Assembly (NCBI GenBank): GCA_029876055.1
Contig: CM056878.1
Coordinates: forward strand, 1,054,001 to 1,118,000
DNA: 64,000 nucleotides
DNA from: Madurella fahalii
Lineage: Eukaryota > Ascomycota > Sordariomycetes > Sordariales
Direction: 5' to 3'
Made by a program: the position numbers and the translations under genes. This document shows positions 1 through 10,769 of this stretch, piece by piece (positions within the stretch are counted from its first letter, which is position 1; every line of letters starts with the position of its first letter). The notes under the pieces are model-generated. The model saw only the letters and a program-made list of their open reading frames with translations. It made no database searches and was not told the DNA's origin.

Positions 1-729
1 CCTCGAGGCCGCTGAGGTGGCAAGGTGTGTAAGTTAGCCCGTGAGCTGCCAATACGAAACTGAAAGCAAAGATGCAAGAAGAGCTACGCACGCTCCGCCT
101 GAGCTGTCCGAGCCGGCAATTACTAGCACTCTCCCTGGCGCCATCCTGAACGGGTCAATTCGTATATGCTGTGAGCGTGGCTGAGATTGCTGGCGAAGTG
201 AAATGGTGACGATGAAAATGCCTCTCGCTTTTCACTCGACCGACCGATATAGGCCCTGGGCTGTTCCACTGTTCCCGCGTTGCATTTCATGAATTGGGGG
301 TGGAGATGGGGGAGGGCAGTGGGGTTTACAGCGCAGTTTGACGAGTTTATCTGGCGGCATCTTACGTACCCTATTAGTAACAGACCGCACGCCATGTCAT
401 GGGCAGACGGACACACTAGTCTTTCATGTCCCCAATGCTTGGGCTTCCATTCATTCGGTGCAGGAATAACTGGACTATTATACAGATGGGCAGAGAGAAA
501 TCCACATGGTTTGCTGAACGCCTACCGCTTTCCTATCCTCACCCAGCCCACCCAACCCCAATATGCAAGTCCAAGGTAAACCGTGACCGCCGCTGTCTCC
601 CCCTGATTTTTCGTACAAAATACAAACGACGCCGGCTAGTGTTTCTCACTCATGCTGCAATACGCGCTACGCCGTCCCCGCTCCTTTCAACGTATCCAGA
701 AAGAAAAAGAAAAAAGAATCGTGACGTCG
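1..729. other. Gene-free left edge
   Basis: No convincing coding sequence was found. Short open frames here lack recognisable protein sequence and typical fungal codon use. The stretch lies downstream of the minus-strand Rictor gene and should hold its 3' UTR next to that gene. Confidence 0.5.
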
Positions 730-3700
730 TTACTGGCTCGGGCTACCGGCCAAGTCCTTTTCCCGTTCGCGCGGACCTCTTGAGGTCTCTGCCGGATCAC
801 TAATGCTCCTTTGCCTTTCTGTGCGTTGTTCATCACCCGAGCTCTCTCCATCCCGGCCTCCTTCATCTTCATCGTCTTCCTCTTCCTCCCCTTCTTCTTC
901 TTCTTCTTCTTCTTCGCCGTCGTCGTCGTCACCGTCGTCGTCGTCCCCTTCCTCCACCTCACTACCACTGCCTCCTCCTCTTCTCTCAACCTCGACGGCC
1001 GCGCCCGCCTCCTCCTCTCCCTCTTCCTCCTCCTCCTCCTCTTCCTCATCACTCTCCCCACTCCCCTCCTCATCCCCATCCCCACCTGCACCTGGACCAA
1101 CCGTTCCTCCCCCATCCTCCCCGTACACCACCGCCCTCAACACACTCTTATCAAACAACCCCACGATCATATTCCGATCCGCCAACCGATAGTGATGGCA
1201 TTCCAGCAGGCTCATAACCCTCCTAAACAGCCCAGGCTGCGAGAACCCCTTTACCGCGCCTGCGCCCGCGCCCGCGCCGATGCCCACACCCTTCGCTTTC
1301 TGCGTCTTGATCTGCATCAGCTCGTTCCTCGCCCGCCGGTGGAGCACCATGTTCGCCATGTCAATGACCAGCTCCAGGATGCGCTGGTTGACCGGGTCCG
1401 GGTCGAGCTGCACGCGGGGGATGGCGTCCTCGCCGTCCGCGTCCAGGAGACCGCCCGCGCCACCCGCGCCAGCACCGGCGGCGGCATCTTCAGCTTGCAG
1501 AGCCTTGAGGAGCGACTGCGACCTCGGGCGGGACGGGACGGCGGGGAGCCTCGCGGCCTCGGTCTTCTGGCTGTCGGGCAGCTCGATGGCGGTGATGGGC
1601 GTGTGCCTCCAGGGCTTGAGGGAGAAGAGCTGGGACAGGTCGGTGGGGATGCACAGCCCCAGCGAGTGGCCGAGGATGTTTGTGTTTGCGTCCCAGCCGT
1701 TTTCCGAGAGGATCTCCAGCCCGTGGATCGAGCGCGAGATGAGGCCGAGGACGAAGAAGGCGGTCCCGCGCAGGCTCATGACCTCGTGGTTCTGCGCGAT
1801 CTTGACGATCTGCTCCACCACGTCGCAGGACTCGAGGAAAGGCGCCCCGAGCTCCATGGAGCCGACGTTGCCCACCGCCCAGAGGCAGCCTTTCACCTTG
1901 ACAATCATCTCCGGGTCGTCCGACTGCATGCCGTGCTCGCGGATCGTGGCGGCGAACTCGTCAAAGTGGCCCTTCTCGCTGAGGAGTTTGCACCCCTCCT
2001 GCGTCCGGGTGAGCTCGCGGTAAAAGTGCGGAGGGACGTGGCTATCGGCTTCCATTTCCTGCTCATCATCAAACACGCTGATGCGGTTTGTGTGGTCGTC
2101 CTGGTGGTCTAGGAAAGAGCGCGCCAGGCTCGCCTCGATGACGCTGACGTACGAGTCGTTCCGGCCGAGGAACCAGTCGTCCATCTCGTTGCTGATGTAG
2201 TCCAGTCCATCGAGATAGTGGTACCCGATCGACGTCGACAGGAAGCGCAAGAGCAGGGGAGCTCCTATCTCGCCCAGATGATCGAGCGCCGGCCGGCACT
2301 CGACGATATGCTCGAGGTTGTTCTTTGTATTGCAGGCCTTCTCGAGGATCTTGACGGCCGTCGCGCAGACCTCGATCTCTGGATCGTAGAGCTGCGTCAC
2401 GAGAAGCTGGATGGCCCACTTTGAATCTCCCGGCTCCTGGCCGTGGCCGTTTATTTGCGGGTGTGTCGCGTATTTGCGCAATGCGTTCGTAGCGTTGATC
2501 CTGATGTCCTTGGTGCCGGCTGTCAGGGCCTTGGACAGGAGCACACGCGGGTGGCCCTGGAGAGAATAGTCAAAGTTGGCGAGCATAAGCTTGATGAGGT
2601 CCGGACGCTGTTTGAGATCGAGAATGCGATACATCATGTTGAAGATGCGCCACCGGTCTAGCATCTGCATCCCCTTTGCGTCTCCGCTCAGGATGCCGAG
2701 CATGGGAAAGTAGCCCCCGCAGAGCGTGTCGGTCAGACGGTCCTTGGAGAACATGGGGTCTTGGGCCGTGAGCCCGCTTGTCGGGTCGCACTGCGCCAGG
2801 CACTCGGCAATCTGCCGCAGTAGTTTGTTGTCGGAGAGGTACTTGACGCCCTCGGGGCTCTGCAACAGTGCGTGCATCAGGGCACAGCCGGTTCGAACGT
2901 ATTTTTGCGTATTCCTCGAGCTCTTGATCTCGGAAAATCTAAACTTGAAAGGGCGGTAGAAGCTCATGATTCGCTTCACAAACTTGGACGCCTTTATGGC
3001 CTCTTCGAGTCTCTTGCCGCTCGTCAGCGGTCCCTCAATCAGCCTCAGTATGACATCCCAATTCCACTTGTTGTAGTTGGAACTGCTCAGCACGTTCGAG
3101 TCGATCAGAAGCTGCCGGAATGTCGCGTCGTCAAAATTTACCGCAGTGTTGCTCCTAGGGTGCTCGTCGAGAGCACCAAGATCCATATTCTGCTGCGTCG
3201 AGGGCAGATAGGCTGCCGGCGACGACCTATACAGTGTCCTGCTGACGCTGCTTATCTGGTAAACGACACCGGTGGCGATGAAGTGGCTCTCGTCCTTGAG
3301 CCTGGCCGCGGAGACAAACAGCTCCGGGAGTAATTGTAGCTCGCTGCTCCACGACGGCGGGAGCAGGCGACTTGACAGTTTCAACACCTCTCCTATCAAG
3401 AGGGTTGATTTTCGCTTGAGCGTGTCACTCTCGCTGTCCTGAGTGAGTTTGAGAAGGGCCGGCACCACGCCAGACCTGACAAAGATCGCGAGCAATAGCG
3501 CAGTGTAGTGCTCGACAAAGTTCTGCTCGTCGCCGTCATCCTCGAATTCGGTATGGGAGCCCTTCTGGGTGGTCGACCTGAGATTCGAAACGCGGCCGTA
3601 GGTAGTGAGTCGCCGGCCGGCCAGGAATGACTGTGCCCATCCCGGGGTCTTGATGCGGAGAAGGGAGAATATCAGGTCCAAAATGGTCTCCCGGATAGGA

Positions 3701-5250
3701 CCTGTTTGCACGACCATGCTACTGATCATGGATTTGATGGCGCGGAAGTTGTACATGGATAGGCTCATCAGCCCTGACCATGTCTTGAGAGCAGAAGCGA
3801 CTGATTTGGCGCTTTGTTTCAGAAGCCGCTCGTTTGATGACAGCTCGTCAGTGAAGGCTGTGAAGAGAACCTCGAGCTCGTTCCCAGGGCGTAGGTACTT
3901 GCGCCGCCGCGGAGTGTCTAGGAGGTAGAGGAAGGCTGCCGTCAAGCTCTCCGAGGCCTTGTACGAACCATCCGCCAGCGCCTGGTGCAGCGGGGCCATG
4001 CCCCCTGAGGCGATCAACAGACGAGGGTCACGGACCAAGATCTCGGCGAGCGTCTCCAAGCAGATGGGCCGTAACCTCTCCTCGGGCTCTTCTGCTGCGG
4101 CGGCAATCGTCCTGACCACGGCCCTCGATATCTCACCGACCCCGTCTTTGACGTCGAGGAAGGAACGCACAAACTTGAGGGCCTGCTCACGTTCGACGTC
4201 GGATTTGCGGTCCTTGATCAAAGACCTATCGCAGTTTAGCGTGTCTGATGATGCCGACGGCCGACAGTTAAGCTAGACATACCATGTGACCAGATAGTCA
4301 GTGTTAAGGGAGCGGATGTTTCTGAGGGAATTTATATCCGAGATGGCGTATCGTATCATCCTATATCCCGCGGCGACCACCTCGGGGCTCTCGCTCAAGA
4401 GCATGGCTTGCATGCGGAGGCCGAAAATGGACCATACCAGGTCGTATTTGAGCGTGGGATGGCGCTTGAAGAGGTCGACCAAGCTGTTTGCCCTCGAGAC
4501 ATAGTAGTCCGCCGTCATGCCCGTTACCTCCAGAGCCTGGAGGATCTCGGTGAGCGCAAAAGTGGGCGACTCGGTGGGCTCGTCCAGGTCAGACCCGGCG
4601 CCGCTCCGAGAGGCGCTTGGGGGAGAGCGCAGGCCATTGGCGCCCGGGAACAAGCCGTCATTCCTCGTCCTCGTAGGTGTCGTTGGCTCAACCTTTGTGC
4701 GCTGGGCGTCCGTAATCTTCTGGCGCAGCTCCTTGATGCGCAGGTTCGACGAGTTCAGTTCAGCCTCAACCCGCTGGCGCTGCTCCTTGGTCTGCTTTGC
4801 CTTCTTGCTGTTCAGCGCTTCCAGCATGTTCTCGCTCCCCTCCTTGATTTTCATCTCGCGACTTAGCGCCTCGCGCAGGTAAGTGAGAGTTCGCTCCTGA
4901 GTCGGGCCATCGTCCTCGTCCAGCTTTTCTAAGGGAAAGACATCCGGACGCGAGCCGGCGCGGGAGAGGTTCAATTGGCTACGGAGCTCGGAACTGAAGC
5001 TGCCGGGCATGGGCGACGGGTTGAGCGACGAACCTCGCGGCGCAAAGCTCACGGCCGAGGCAGAGAGGTTCCGGCCTCCAGCAGGGGCTGGGGGTTGCAA
5101 GGCATCGCGCTCGAAGCTGGGCCGAGAGCCGGCGCTGTGCGCAGTGCCTCCCGCCTGCTGCTGCTGCTGCTGTTGCTGCTGTGGGACGTATGACTTTTGC
5201 GTGGGCGTCGCCGAGGAGCTCAGCATGGTGGTGGATGATGGCCCAGCCAT
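730..5250 (-). CDS. ste16: Rictor / Ste16-like subunit of TOR complex 2
   Basis: Probable TORC2 scaffold subunit (Rictor, yeast Tsc11/Avo3, S. pombe Ste20/Ste16), which supports TOR kinase signalling to AGC kinases, actin and membrane homeostasis. Two exons, 4283-5250 and 730-4225, are joined across a 57-nt intron; the junction restores TWSLIKDRK, followed by the family-typical DVEREQALKFVR. The product is about 1487 aa from the first in-frame ATG. In order: a disordered N-terminus with nine glutamines, an HR1/REM-like coiled coil around residues 120-190 (LREALSREMKIKEG), the armadillo-like Rictor N domain from about 230, then middle and V domains including RGTAFFVLGLISRS. The C-terminal tail of about 100 residues is extremely acidic. 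The frame stays open upstream of 5250 to 5481, where a GCTAAC branch site and CTAG acceptor precede it, so a further 5' exon may add about 77 or more residues. Family assignment is firm; the start is not. Confidence 0.88.
861..1110. repeat. TCC/TCG low-complexity tract coding the acidic tail of Rictor
   Basis: Long runs of tcc, tct, tcg and tcctc on the plus strand read on the minus strand as Glu and Asp codons of the Rictor tail. The plus strand of the same stretch would give poly-serine, which explains the long spurious antisense frames here. Confidence 0.8.
5155..5181. repeat. CTG/CAG trinucleotide repeat in Rictor
   Basis: Nine near-perfect CTG units (one TTG) encode nine consecutive glutamines near the Rictor N-terminus on the minus strand. 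It is a likely length-polymorphic coding microsatellite. Confidence 0.85.
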
Positions 5251-6803
5251 TTGCCCTCCACGCTCGACGCTCTCGACGCTCTCGGCCCTCTTGTTGTTCG
5301 CATTCGATTTGCTAATCGGCCCCTCGCTCGGCGCATAAATACCCCGGTCGTTCAACGCATTCAGCAGTGTCGATGGGTGGCCGTTCTCATTGCACAGACA
5401 CGCGGCCTCGCAGTCGCGTGTCGAGTCGCGTTCGTTCGCCTCTGGTTCTCTTGCCGAGTGCAGCAAGTTGAACAAGTTCCACTAGTGTTAGCACCTGTCG
5501 ACGGGCAGTTAGTTCTGTCTGGGCCAGGATGGCAGAGGGTGGTCGGTGCACACACGAGGCCCAGCAACCGGCGCAAGTGGTGCCCCACTCGTCACTGCAG
5601 TGGCTCCCAGGCTTTCGGATCGAGGTGAGGGGTGACAGCCTTGTCAGGCAGAAAGTCTTTGACCACTAACAGAAGAACAAACAGGGCTATTGTGTGATAA
5701 GGCATGTTACAAGTATATTAACGATTGCATTTTGGCCGGTTTCTAAGCTAAGCGGAATAAACCGCAGCAGAAGTATCCTGTTCGATCCGTGCCCCGAGGA
5801 CAACCTAGGACTTTAACAACCCAGGAACTCGGTCAAACTAGAGTTGGGGGTCAAGTGTGGGTGTAGTGCAGCTGTAATCACATCACATCTGTGAGCAAGT
5901 GAAAATCACAACAATGCCCATGGTGGTACTAGGTATGCATTCATCCATACTTCAATAGAAGGTGGTTTATAGGGACCGTGTGGCGAAGGGGCTGCAGGCA
6001 CGGACCTGGGGTCAATATCCTGTATCTCGATATTGGAAACAGTGAGCCGAGGAACAAGTTTGGTTCAGCAAAGCTAGTAGAGGTGCAAGTGCCTCAGGGC
6101 ACATTCGGGTGGGCAGGGCATGCATTATGGAGTGTATAAACTAAAGTTAGAGCTTATCCACGTCGGACGATGTTGGAAGGCGTCTGTGCCTACTTGTGTA
6201 ATGACGGGTGGAGTTGCTGCACCTCCCCACAATTCGGCTCAGCCCGGAGTACCTCTTTGCTTTCATTGTGGGGATCTCGGGGCTTGCCTGCCGGCGTCAC
6301 TCGAACTCGGAAATTGAGTGAGCTAGGACGACGAACTGGTCTGTATCTCTTGTGTTTGATCAGTCGAGACAGGGAACATAACATGCCGGCTAGCGAGTCT
6401 CCTGGTCATTATTGCATTGATCGCTGAAGAAGGGATGGATGTCAGGCCGAGAGCCGACGCAAACCACATGGCCGGTTTCGCGGCCGCCCGGATGGCGTGG
6501 GAGCGAGGGGACCCAGGACAAGGTAGTCGGCGGATTCCGGCGCTCCACCTCTGCCCTCGCCGGCTGCGGGAAGGGGCCGTCCGGCCGTTTGCCCCCCTTG
6601 AAGATCCGTCATGCCGTGGTCGCTGGGAGACGCTTGAATGTATAAAAGTTAGCCCCTTCAGCCATAAAATATGCCTCCCCAGTCAATCAAATCTATTTGC
6701 CTCGTCATTCCGACTCGCCCCTTGCTGAAAGCCGTGCAACGTCGGAGGGCACCCGGCCATATTAGTATCTTCTTCAACTAAGATTTAATTACTTACTGCC
6801 ACC
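5251..6803. other. Divergent intergenic region between the Rictor gene and the uricase gene
   Basis: About 1.55 kb. The left part (5251-5481) is an open frame continuous with Rictor and may be an upstream coding extension or 5' UTR. The right part is the uricase promoter. One GATA-factor-type TGATAA lies near 5695, consistent with but not proof of nitrogen regulation. No other gene was recognised. Confidence 0.5.
6641..6647 (+). promoter_or_regulatory. TATA-like box upstream of uricase
   Basis: TATAAAA lies 163 bp before the uricase ATG and is followed by a pyrimidine-rich stretch (tcgtcattccgactcgcccc) suited to transcription initiation. The assignment rests only on sequence and position. 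Confidence 0.4.
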
Positions 6804-7824
6804 ATGCCTACGCTCGCTTCTGCCCGCTACGGCAAAGACAACGTCCGCGTGTACAAGGTGCACCGGGATGCGGAGACCGGAGTCCAGTCGGTTACCGAGA
6901 TGACAGTGTGTTGTCTCCTCGAGGGTCAAATCGAGACATCGTAAGTTGAGTTTTCTCATTCCAATACAGCCGGGAAAGTTGTATAATCGACTAACACACC
7001 GTATCAGATACACAAAAGCAGACAACAGCGTAGTCGTAGCCACCGACTCGATCAAGAACACCATCTACATCAAGGCAAAGGAGCACCCCGTGAACCCGCC
7101 CGAGCTCTACGCCAGCTATCTCGGACAGCACTTCCTCGACAGGTACCCACACATCACCGCCGCCCACATCAACGTAATCGTGCACCGCTGGACACGCATG
7201 ACCATCGACGGAGCCCCGCACCCGCACAGCTTCTTCCGGGACGGCCAGGAGACGCGTAACGTCGAGGCGACGGTGGCCCGCGAGAGGGGCATCGACCTGA
7301 AGAGCAGCATCGTCGGCCTATCAGTGCTCAAGAGCACCGGCTCGGCCTTCCACGGATTCGTGCGGGACGAGTTCACCACGCTCCAGGAGACATGGGACCG
7401 CATCCTCTCGACCGACGTCGACTGCACCTGGACGTGGAAGACGTTCCCCACGGTGGCGGCCGTGCAGCACGGCGTCGAGCGCTTCGACAAGGCGTGGGAG
7501 AGCGCCCGCGCCATCACCATGAAGACATTTGCCACGGACAAGAGCGCCTCGGTGCAAAACACCATGTACAAGATGTGCGAGCAGATACTCGATGCGGTGC
7601 CCGATGTGGAGAGGGCCGGCTACGCGCTGCCCAACAAGCATTACTTTGAAATTGGTGAGTCTTGTTTCTTTCTGCCCAAAGCCGCGGACTTGGCAGCTAA
7701 TTTACCGTCTTCTCCAGATCTGAGCTGGCACAAGGGCCTCAAAAACACAGGCAAGGATGCCGAGGTATACGCGCCTCAGTCCGGTCCTAACGGGCTGATC
7801 AAGTGCGAGGTTGTGCGCTCGTAA
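6804..7824 (+). CDS. Urate oxidase (uricase)
   Basis: Oxidises urate to 5-hydroxyisourate in purine breakdown, usually inside peroxisomes. Exons 6804-6940, 7008-7654 and 7718-7824 give 296 aa. The introns (67 and 63 nt) have GTAAGT/CAG and GTGAGT/CAG ends, and both junctions restore conserved protein (IETS-YTKAD and YFEI-DLSWHKGL). Family residues are present: the Lys in YGKDNVRVYKV, the Thr in VVATDSIKNT, the Gln in ASVQNTMYKM and the His in SWHKGL. The ATG sits in a good context (gccaccATGcc). The protein ends at IKCEVVRS, where homologues such as the Aspergillus enzyme carry a few more residues ending in SKL, so no C-terminal peroxisome signal is visible. Function is firm; location is open. 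Confidence 0.96.
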
Positions 7825-8188
7825 TGTTTCTAATTGCGTAGTCTAATAGAGGAAAACTTCATGATCAAGGCGTACTAAGGTTTTTAGAGGCAGAGGGCGG
7901 CTAGCGTGGATGAATATCCTACCGTCATAAGCGTCAGGATCTGGATTTTGTTGTTTTATTAGCATCATCGTACCTGTATGATTCCGACAGAGTTGGGTGA
8001 TTACCTCCAAACATAGACATTAACTCACTGCTCAAGATCCCCGCGAACCATCCTGACATGGTGGTATACAGCAATGTATTTGTTAATACACAGGACTCAG
8101 CGCCAGAGTCAAGATCTTGTACATGCCCGCCTCGCTCCACCCTAGCAAAGCCAGGGCCGTTCGATCGGTCCACGCCCTAACGGCCGTT
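7825..8188. other. Convergent 3' intergenic region
   Basis: 364 bp between the ends of the uricase and uL13m genes. It presumably holds both 3' UTRs; nothing else was recognised. Confidence 0.5.
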
Positions 8189-8829
8189 CTATACTATCCT
8201 CGCCTTGTCCCCATCCCTCACGAGCCTCGCCATCTCCTCCCACCCCGCCTCCCCGACTGGCTTCCCGCCAAACCTCACGAGATTTTCCTTGTAAGGGTGC
8301 GCATCTCCTTCGAAAGCCTTCAGCCTCGCTAGCCTCTTGTCCCGCAGCCTGTTCTTGGGCAGCATCCCGCTGACGGCCTTGCGCAGCACCTCGGCGCCGC
8401 CGTGCTTGGCCATGAGCACGTCCATGGTGATGGTCTGGAGCGAGCCGGGCCGCGTGTTGTGCCGGTAGTAGGGCTTGCGCCACTTCTTGAAGCCCGTCGT
8501 GTGCAGCGCCGCGCAGTTAGTCACGACCACGTAGTCGCCGCAGTCAGTAGACGGGTCCCAGATCGGCTTGTGCTTGCCCATGAGGATGGTGGCGATGCGC
8601 GAGGCGAGCCTCCCCAGAGACGGCGGCGTGACGGCTTCGGGCGGGGATTTGACCGTGCTCAGCGTCGGGTGTGGCGCTGAGGCCGAGATGTGATGCCATA
8701 CTCGGGAGTAGGCTAGTCGGGTCTGTTAAGCGAAGCGGTGGGTTAGGGAAGGTCAGGCATCTCCAGGGGGATTATGATGGCTTGTGATTGACGCGGACTG
8801 CTACTCACAGCTCCGATGGTTTGTGACAT
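8189..8829 (-). CDS. Mitochondrial large-subunit ribosomal protein uL13m
   Basis: Structural protein of the mitochondrial 54S ribosomal subunit (bacterial L13 family, yeast Mrpl23). A 21-nt first exon (8809-8829) encodes only MSQTIGA. An 86-nt intron with GTGAGT donor, GCTTAAC branch site and CAG acceptor follows, then exon 8189-8722. The spliced product is 184 aa. The L13 core appears as MGKHKPIWDP, DYVVVTNC, RPGSLQTITMDVLMAKHG and AVSGMLPKNRLRDKRL. Reading from the internal ATG at 8581 would lose about 54 N-terminal residues (TRLAYSRVWHHISA onward), which continue the conserved protein, so the two-exon model is preferred. Confidence 0.93.
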
Positions 8830-9610
8830 TGTAACGGGTGGTATTTATTTAGGGTGCCTGGGGCTCGTAGTGTGATTTGGAGAAGGACGAGCAGAGGCCC
8901 CTGGGAACGAGTCCCTCATCGAAGACGGCGACGTAGCCTCGGAGATGATCCACCGATCAATCGACACGCAAATCGGGGGGCAGCTGAGAAAATCGGTCCG
9001 TCGACCGGGCACCGGCAAGCAATTTGCAATTGGCGGGACGCGTCGTGTAGGTCGATGGCTGTTTCGCAAGGTTTGATGGAGCTTCGAGTGCCGGCGTGGG
9101 AAAAATCGGTAGTTCCGCCTCATGCGTGCGCCACATTTCCCGGGACTGCGGCGCAGCTCTCATCGACCCCTTCGAGACCCGAGATGACGCTAGGATCCCT
9201 GACACATGCGGCCCATTTGCCCCGCCATCAGTTTGGAGGATAGAAGCTGCCCCGCGATAAGCCGAGCAGCGGAGCAGGTTCCAGCATCCGATCGGATTTC
9301 AAAGCAAACGAATTGAAAACCGGGCGTATTCGTTGATGAGACGTGGACCTACTTGAGCTATTATTCTTGATTCTAATACGTCGGAGAGATACCAACTCCT
9401 CCGCTTACTATATCCTCCCCAGCTCTATTTTCCTGGGAGTCTGATCGCTTGATGCATTCCGGGCGCATTATTAGCACACGTCGTATCATTGGGATTTCTG
9501 GCTTAGCTTTCATCGCATCTGCTGGTAGTTTATACTCCTGGCGTCGGCAAAAAGTAAAGGAGGAGCAACAGCGATACCAGCTTCCACCCGAAAGGAAGAA
9601 CCCGACCAAC
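8830..9610. other. Divergent promoter region, uL13m and ccs1
   Basis: 781 bp between two head-to-head starts. No coding sequence was recognised; it presumably drives both genes. Confidence 0.5.
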
Positions 9611-10769
9611 ATGGCCGTAACAACCCCTTTTCAGGTCAGGCAAGCCACTGTTTCTTCACTGTTCAGTATCGTTTCTTCAATGTGCAGTTCAGCCGTCCCA
9701 TCGAATCCCATCTCGCGCCTGAACGAACCCCCCTCCCCCTATTTTTCGTTTCATGGTTCATACTGTCGCTCTGTCTCTCCTTGGCACGGCCAAACAAGAA
9801 CCTCGGACTGATGAAACCTGAAACAGACACTCTTTGCGGTGCCCATGACCTGCGACGGGTGCGCCAAGGATATCTCAGGCGCCCTGCACAAGCTTCAGGG
9901 AATCACCAAGGTTGAGACCAATGTCAAGGATCAATTGGTATCAGTGGAAGGGACAGGTATGCCCCAGAAGACGTTCTCGTGGTGTTGCCTGGCTCTTTCT
10001 TTGTTAACATTAGGTACCTGAACCGGGGGGAAATAGCGGCACCGTCGGCCATAGTCGCAGCCATCCAAGCCACAGGGAGAGATGCCATCCTGCGAGGTTC
10101 AGGCAGTTCAAACAGTAAGTGCAGCGATGTGTTGGATTGCGCATCGCCAAGGCAGATCCTCAACTCTTCCGGCAACTCGAGGCTGATTAGATTTTGTTTT
10201 TCTCTCCTGGTGCAGGCGCAGCTGTCAGCATTCTGGAGACGTACTACCATAGATCGGACGAGGAGGTGACGCCTGCCGGCACGCCCGGGGGCAGTTGGGT
10301 GAACGAGAGGCTCGTCAGGGGCCTCGTGAGGATGGTGCAGGTCAGCCCAACAGAGACGCTGGTCGACCTGACAGTCCGCGGGGTATCTCCCGGCACGTAC
10401 CGTGTTACCGTCCGCGAATACGGGAACCTGAAAGATGGGGCATCGTCAGCAGGGCCCGTCTGGTCAGCTCAGGGCCCGGGGGGTGAACACCCGCGCGGAC
10501 TCCTTGGAACGGTAGAAGTTGGGCCCGGTGGGTATGGCAGTGCATTTCTCAACCACCCTTTTCAGGTCTGGGAAGTTATTGGTCACGCCTTGGTGGTTTC
10601 ACGACAGGACGAGAACGATGGCTCGCCGCTAAAGAACGATGAAAACACGGTTGTTGGCGTCATTGCGAGGAGCGCCGGCGTGTGGGACAATGACAAGACC
10701 GTATGCTCCTGCACGGGAAAAACACTATGGGAAGAGAGGAAGGATGAAGTCTCCAAGGGAATGTTATGA
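9611..10769 (+). CDS. ccs1: Copper chaperone for superoxide dismutase (Ccs1)
   Basis: Delivers copper to cytosolic Cu/Zn superoxide dismutase and helps form its disulphide. Four exons, 9611-9634, 9827-9956, 10037-10114 and 10216-10769, give 261 aa. Domain 1 is Atx1-like with the metal site MTCDGC (Cys at about 17 and 20). Domain 2 is SOD-like (AAVSILETYYH through EDGSPLKNDENTVVGVIARSAG region). Domain 3 carries the CxC copper-transfer motif in TVCSCTGKTLWEERK near the C-terminus. The first exon encodes eight residues (MAVTTPFQ). Its 192-nt intron has a GTCAGG donor, so that boundary is the least certain; the other junctions join conserved sequence (VEGT-AAPSAIV and SSNS-AAVSILE). Confidence 0.93.

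Noticed and set aside
811..2112. 433-aa plus-strand open frame opposite the Rictor gene
   Set aside because: It is antisense to clearly conserved Rictor sequence; its length comes from GC-rich codon bias and the repeat tract, and the product has no family features.
7655..7900. Alternative 3' splicing of uricase to create an SKL end
   Set aside because: The only donor-like site at the stop (GTAATG) gives introns that are too short or frames that do not end in SKL.
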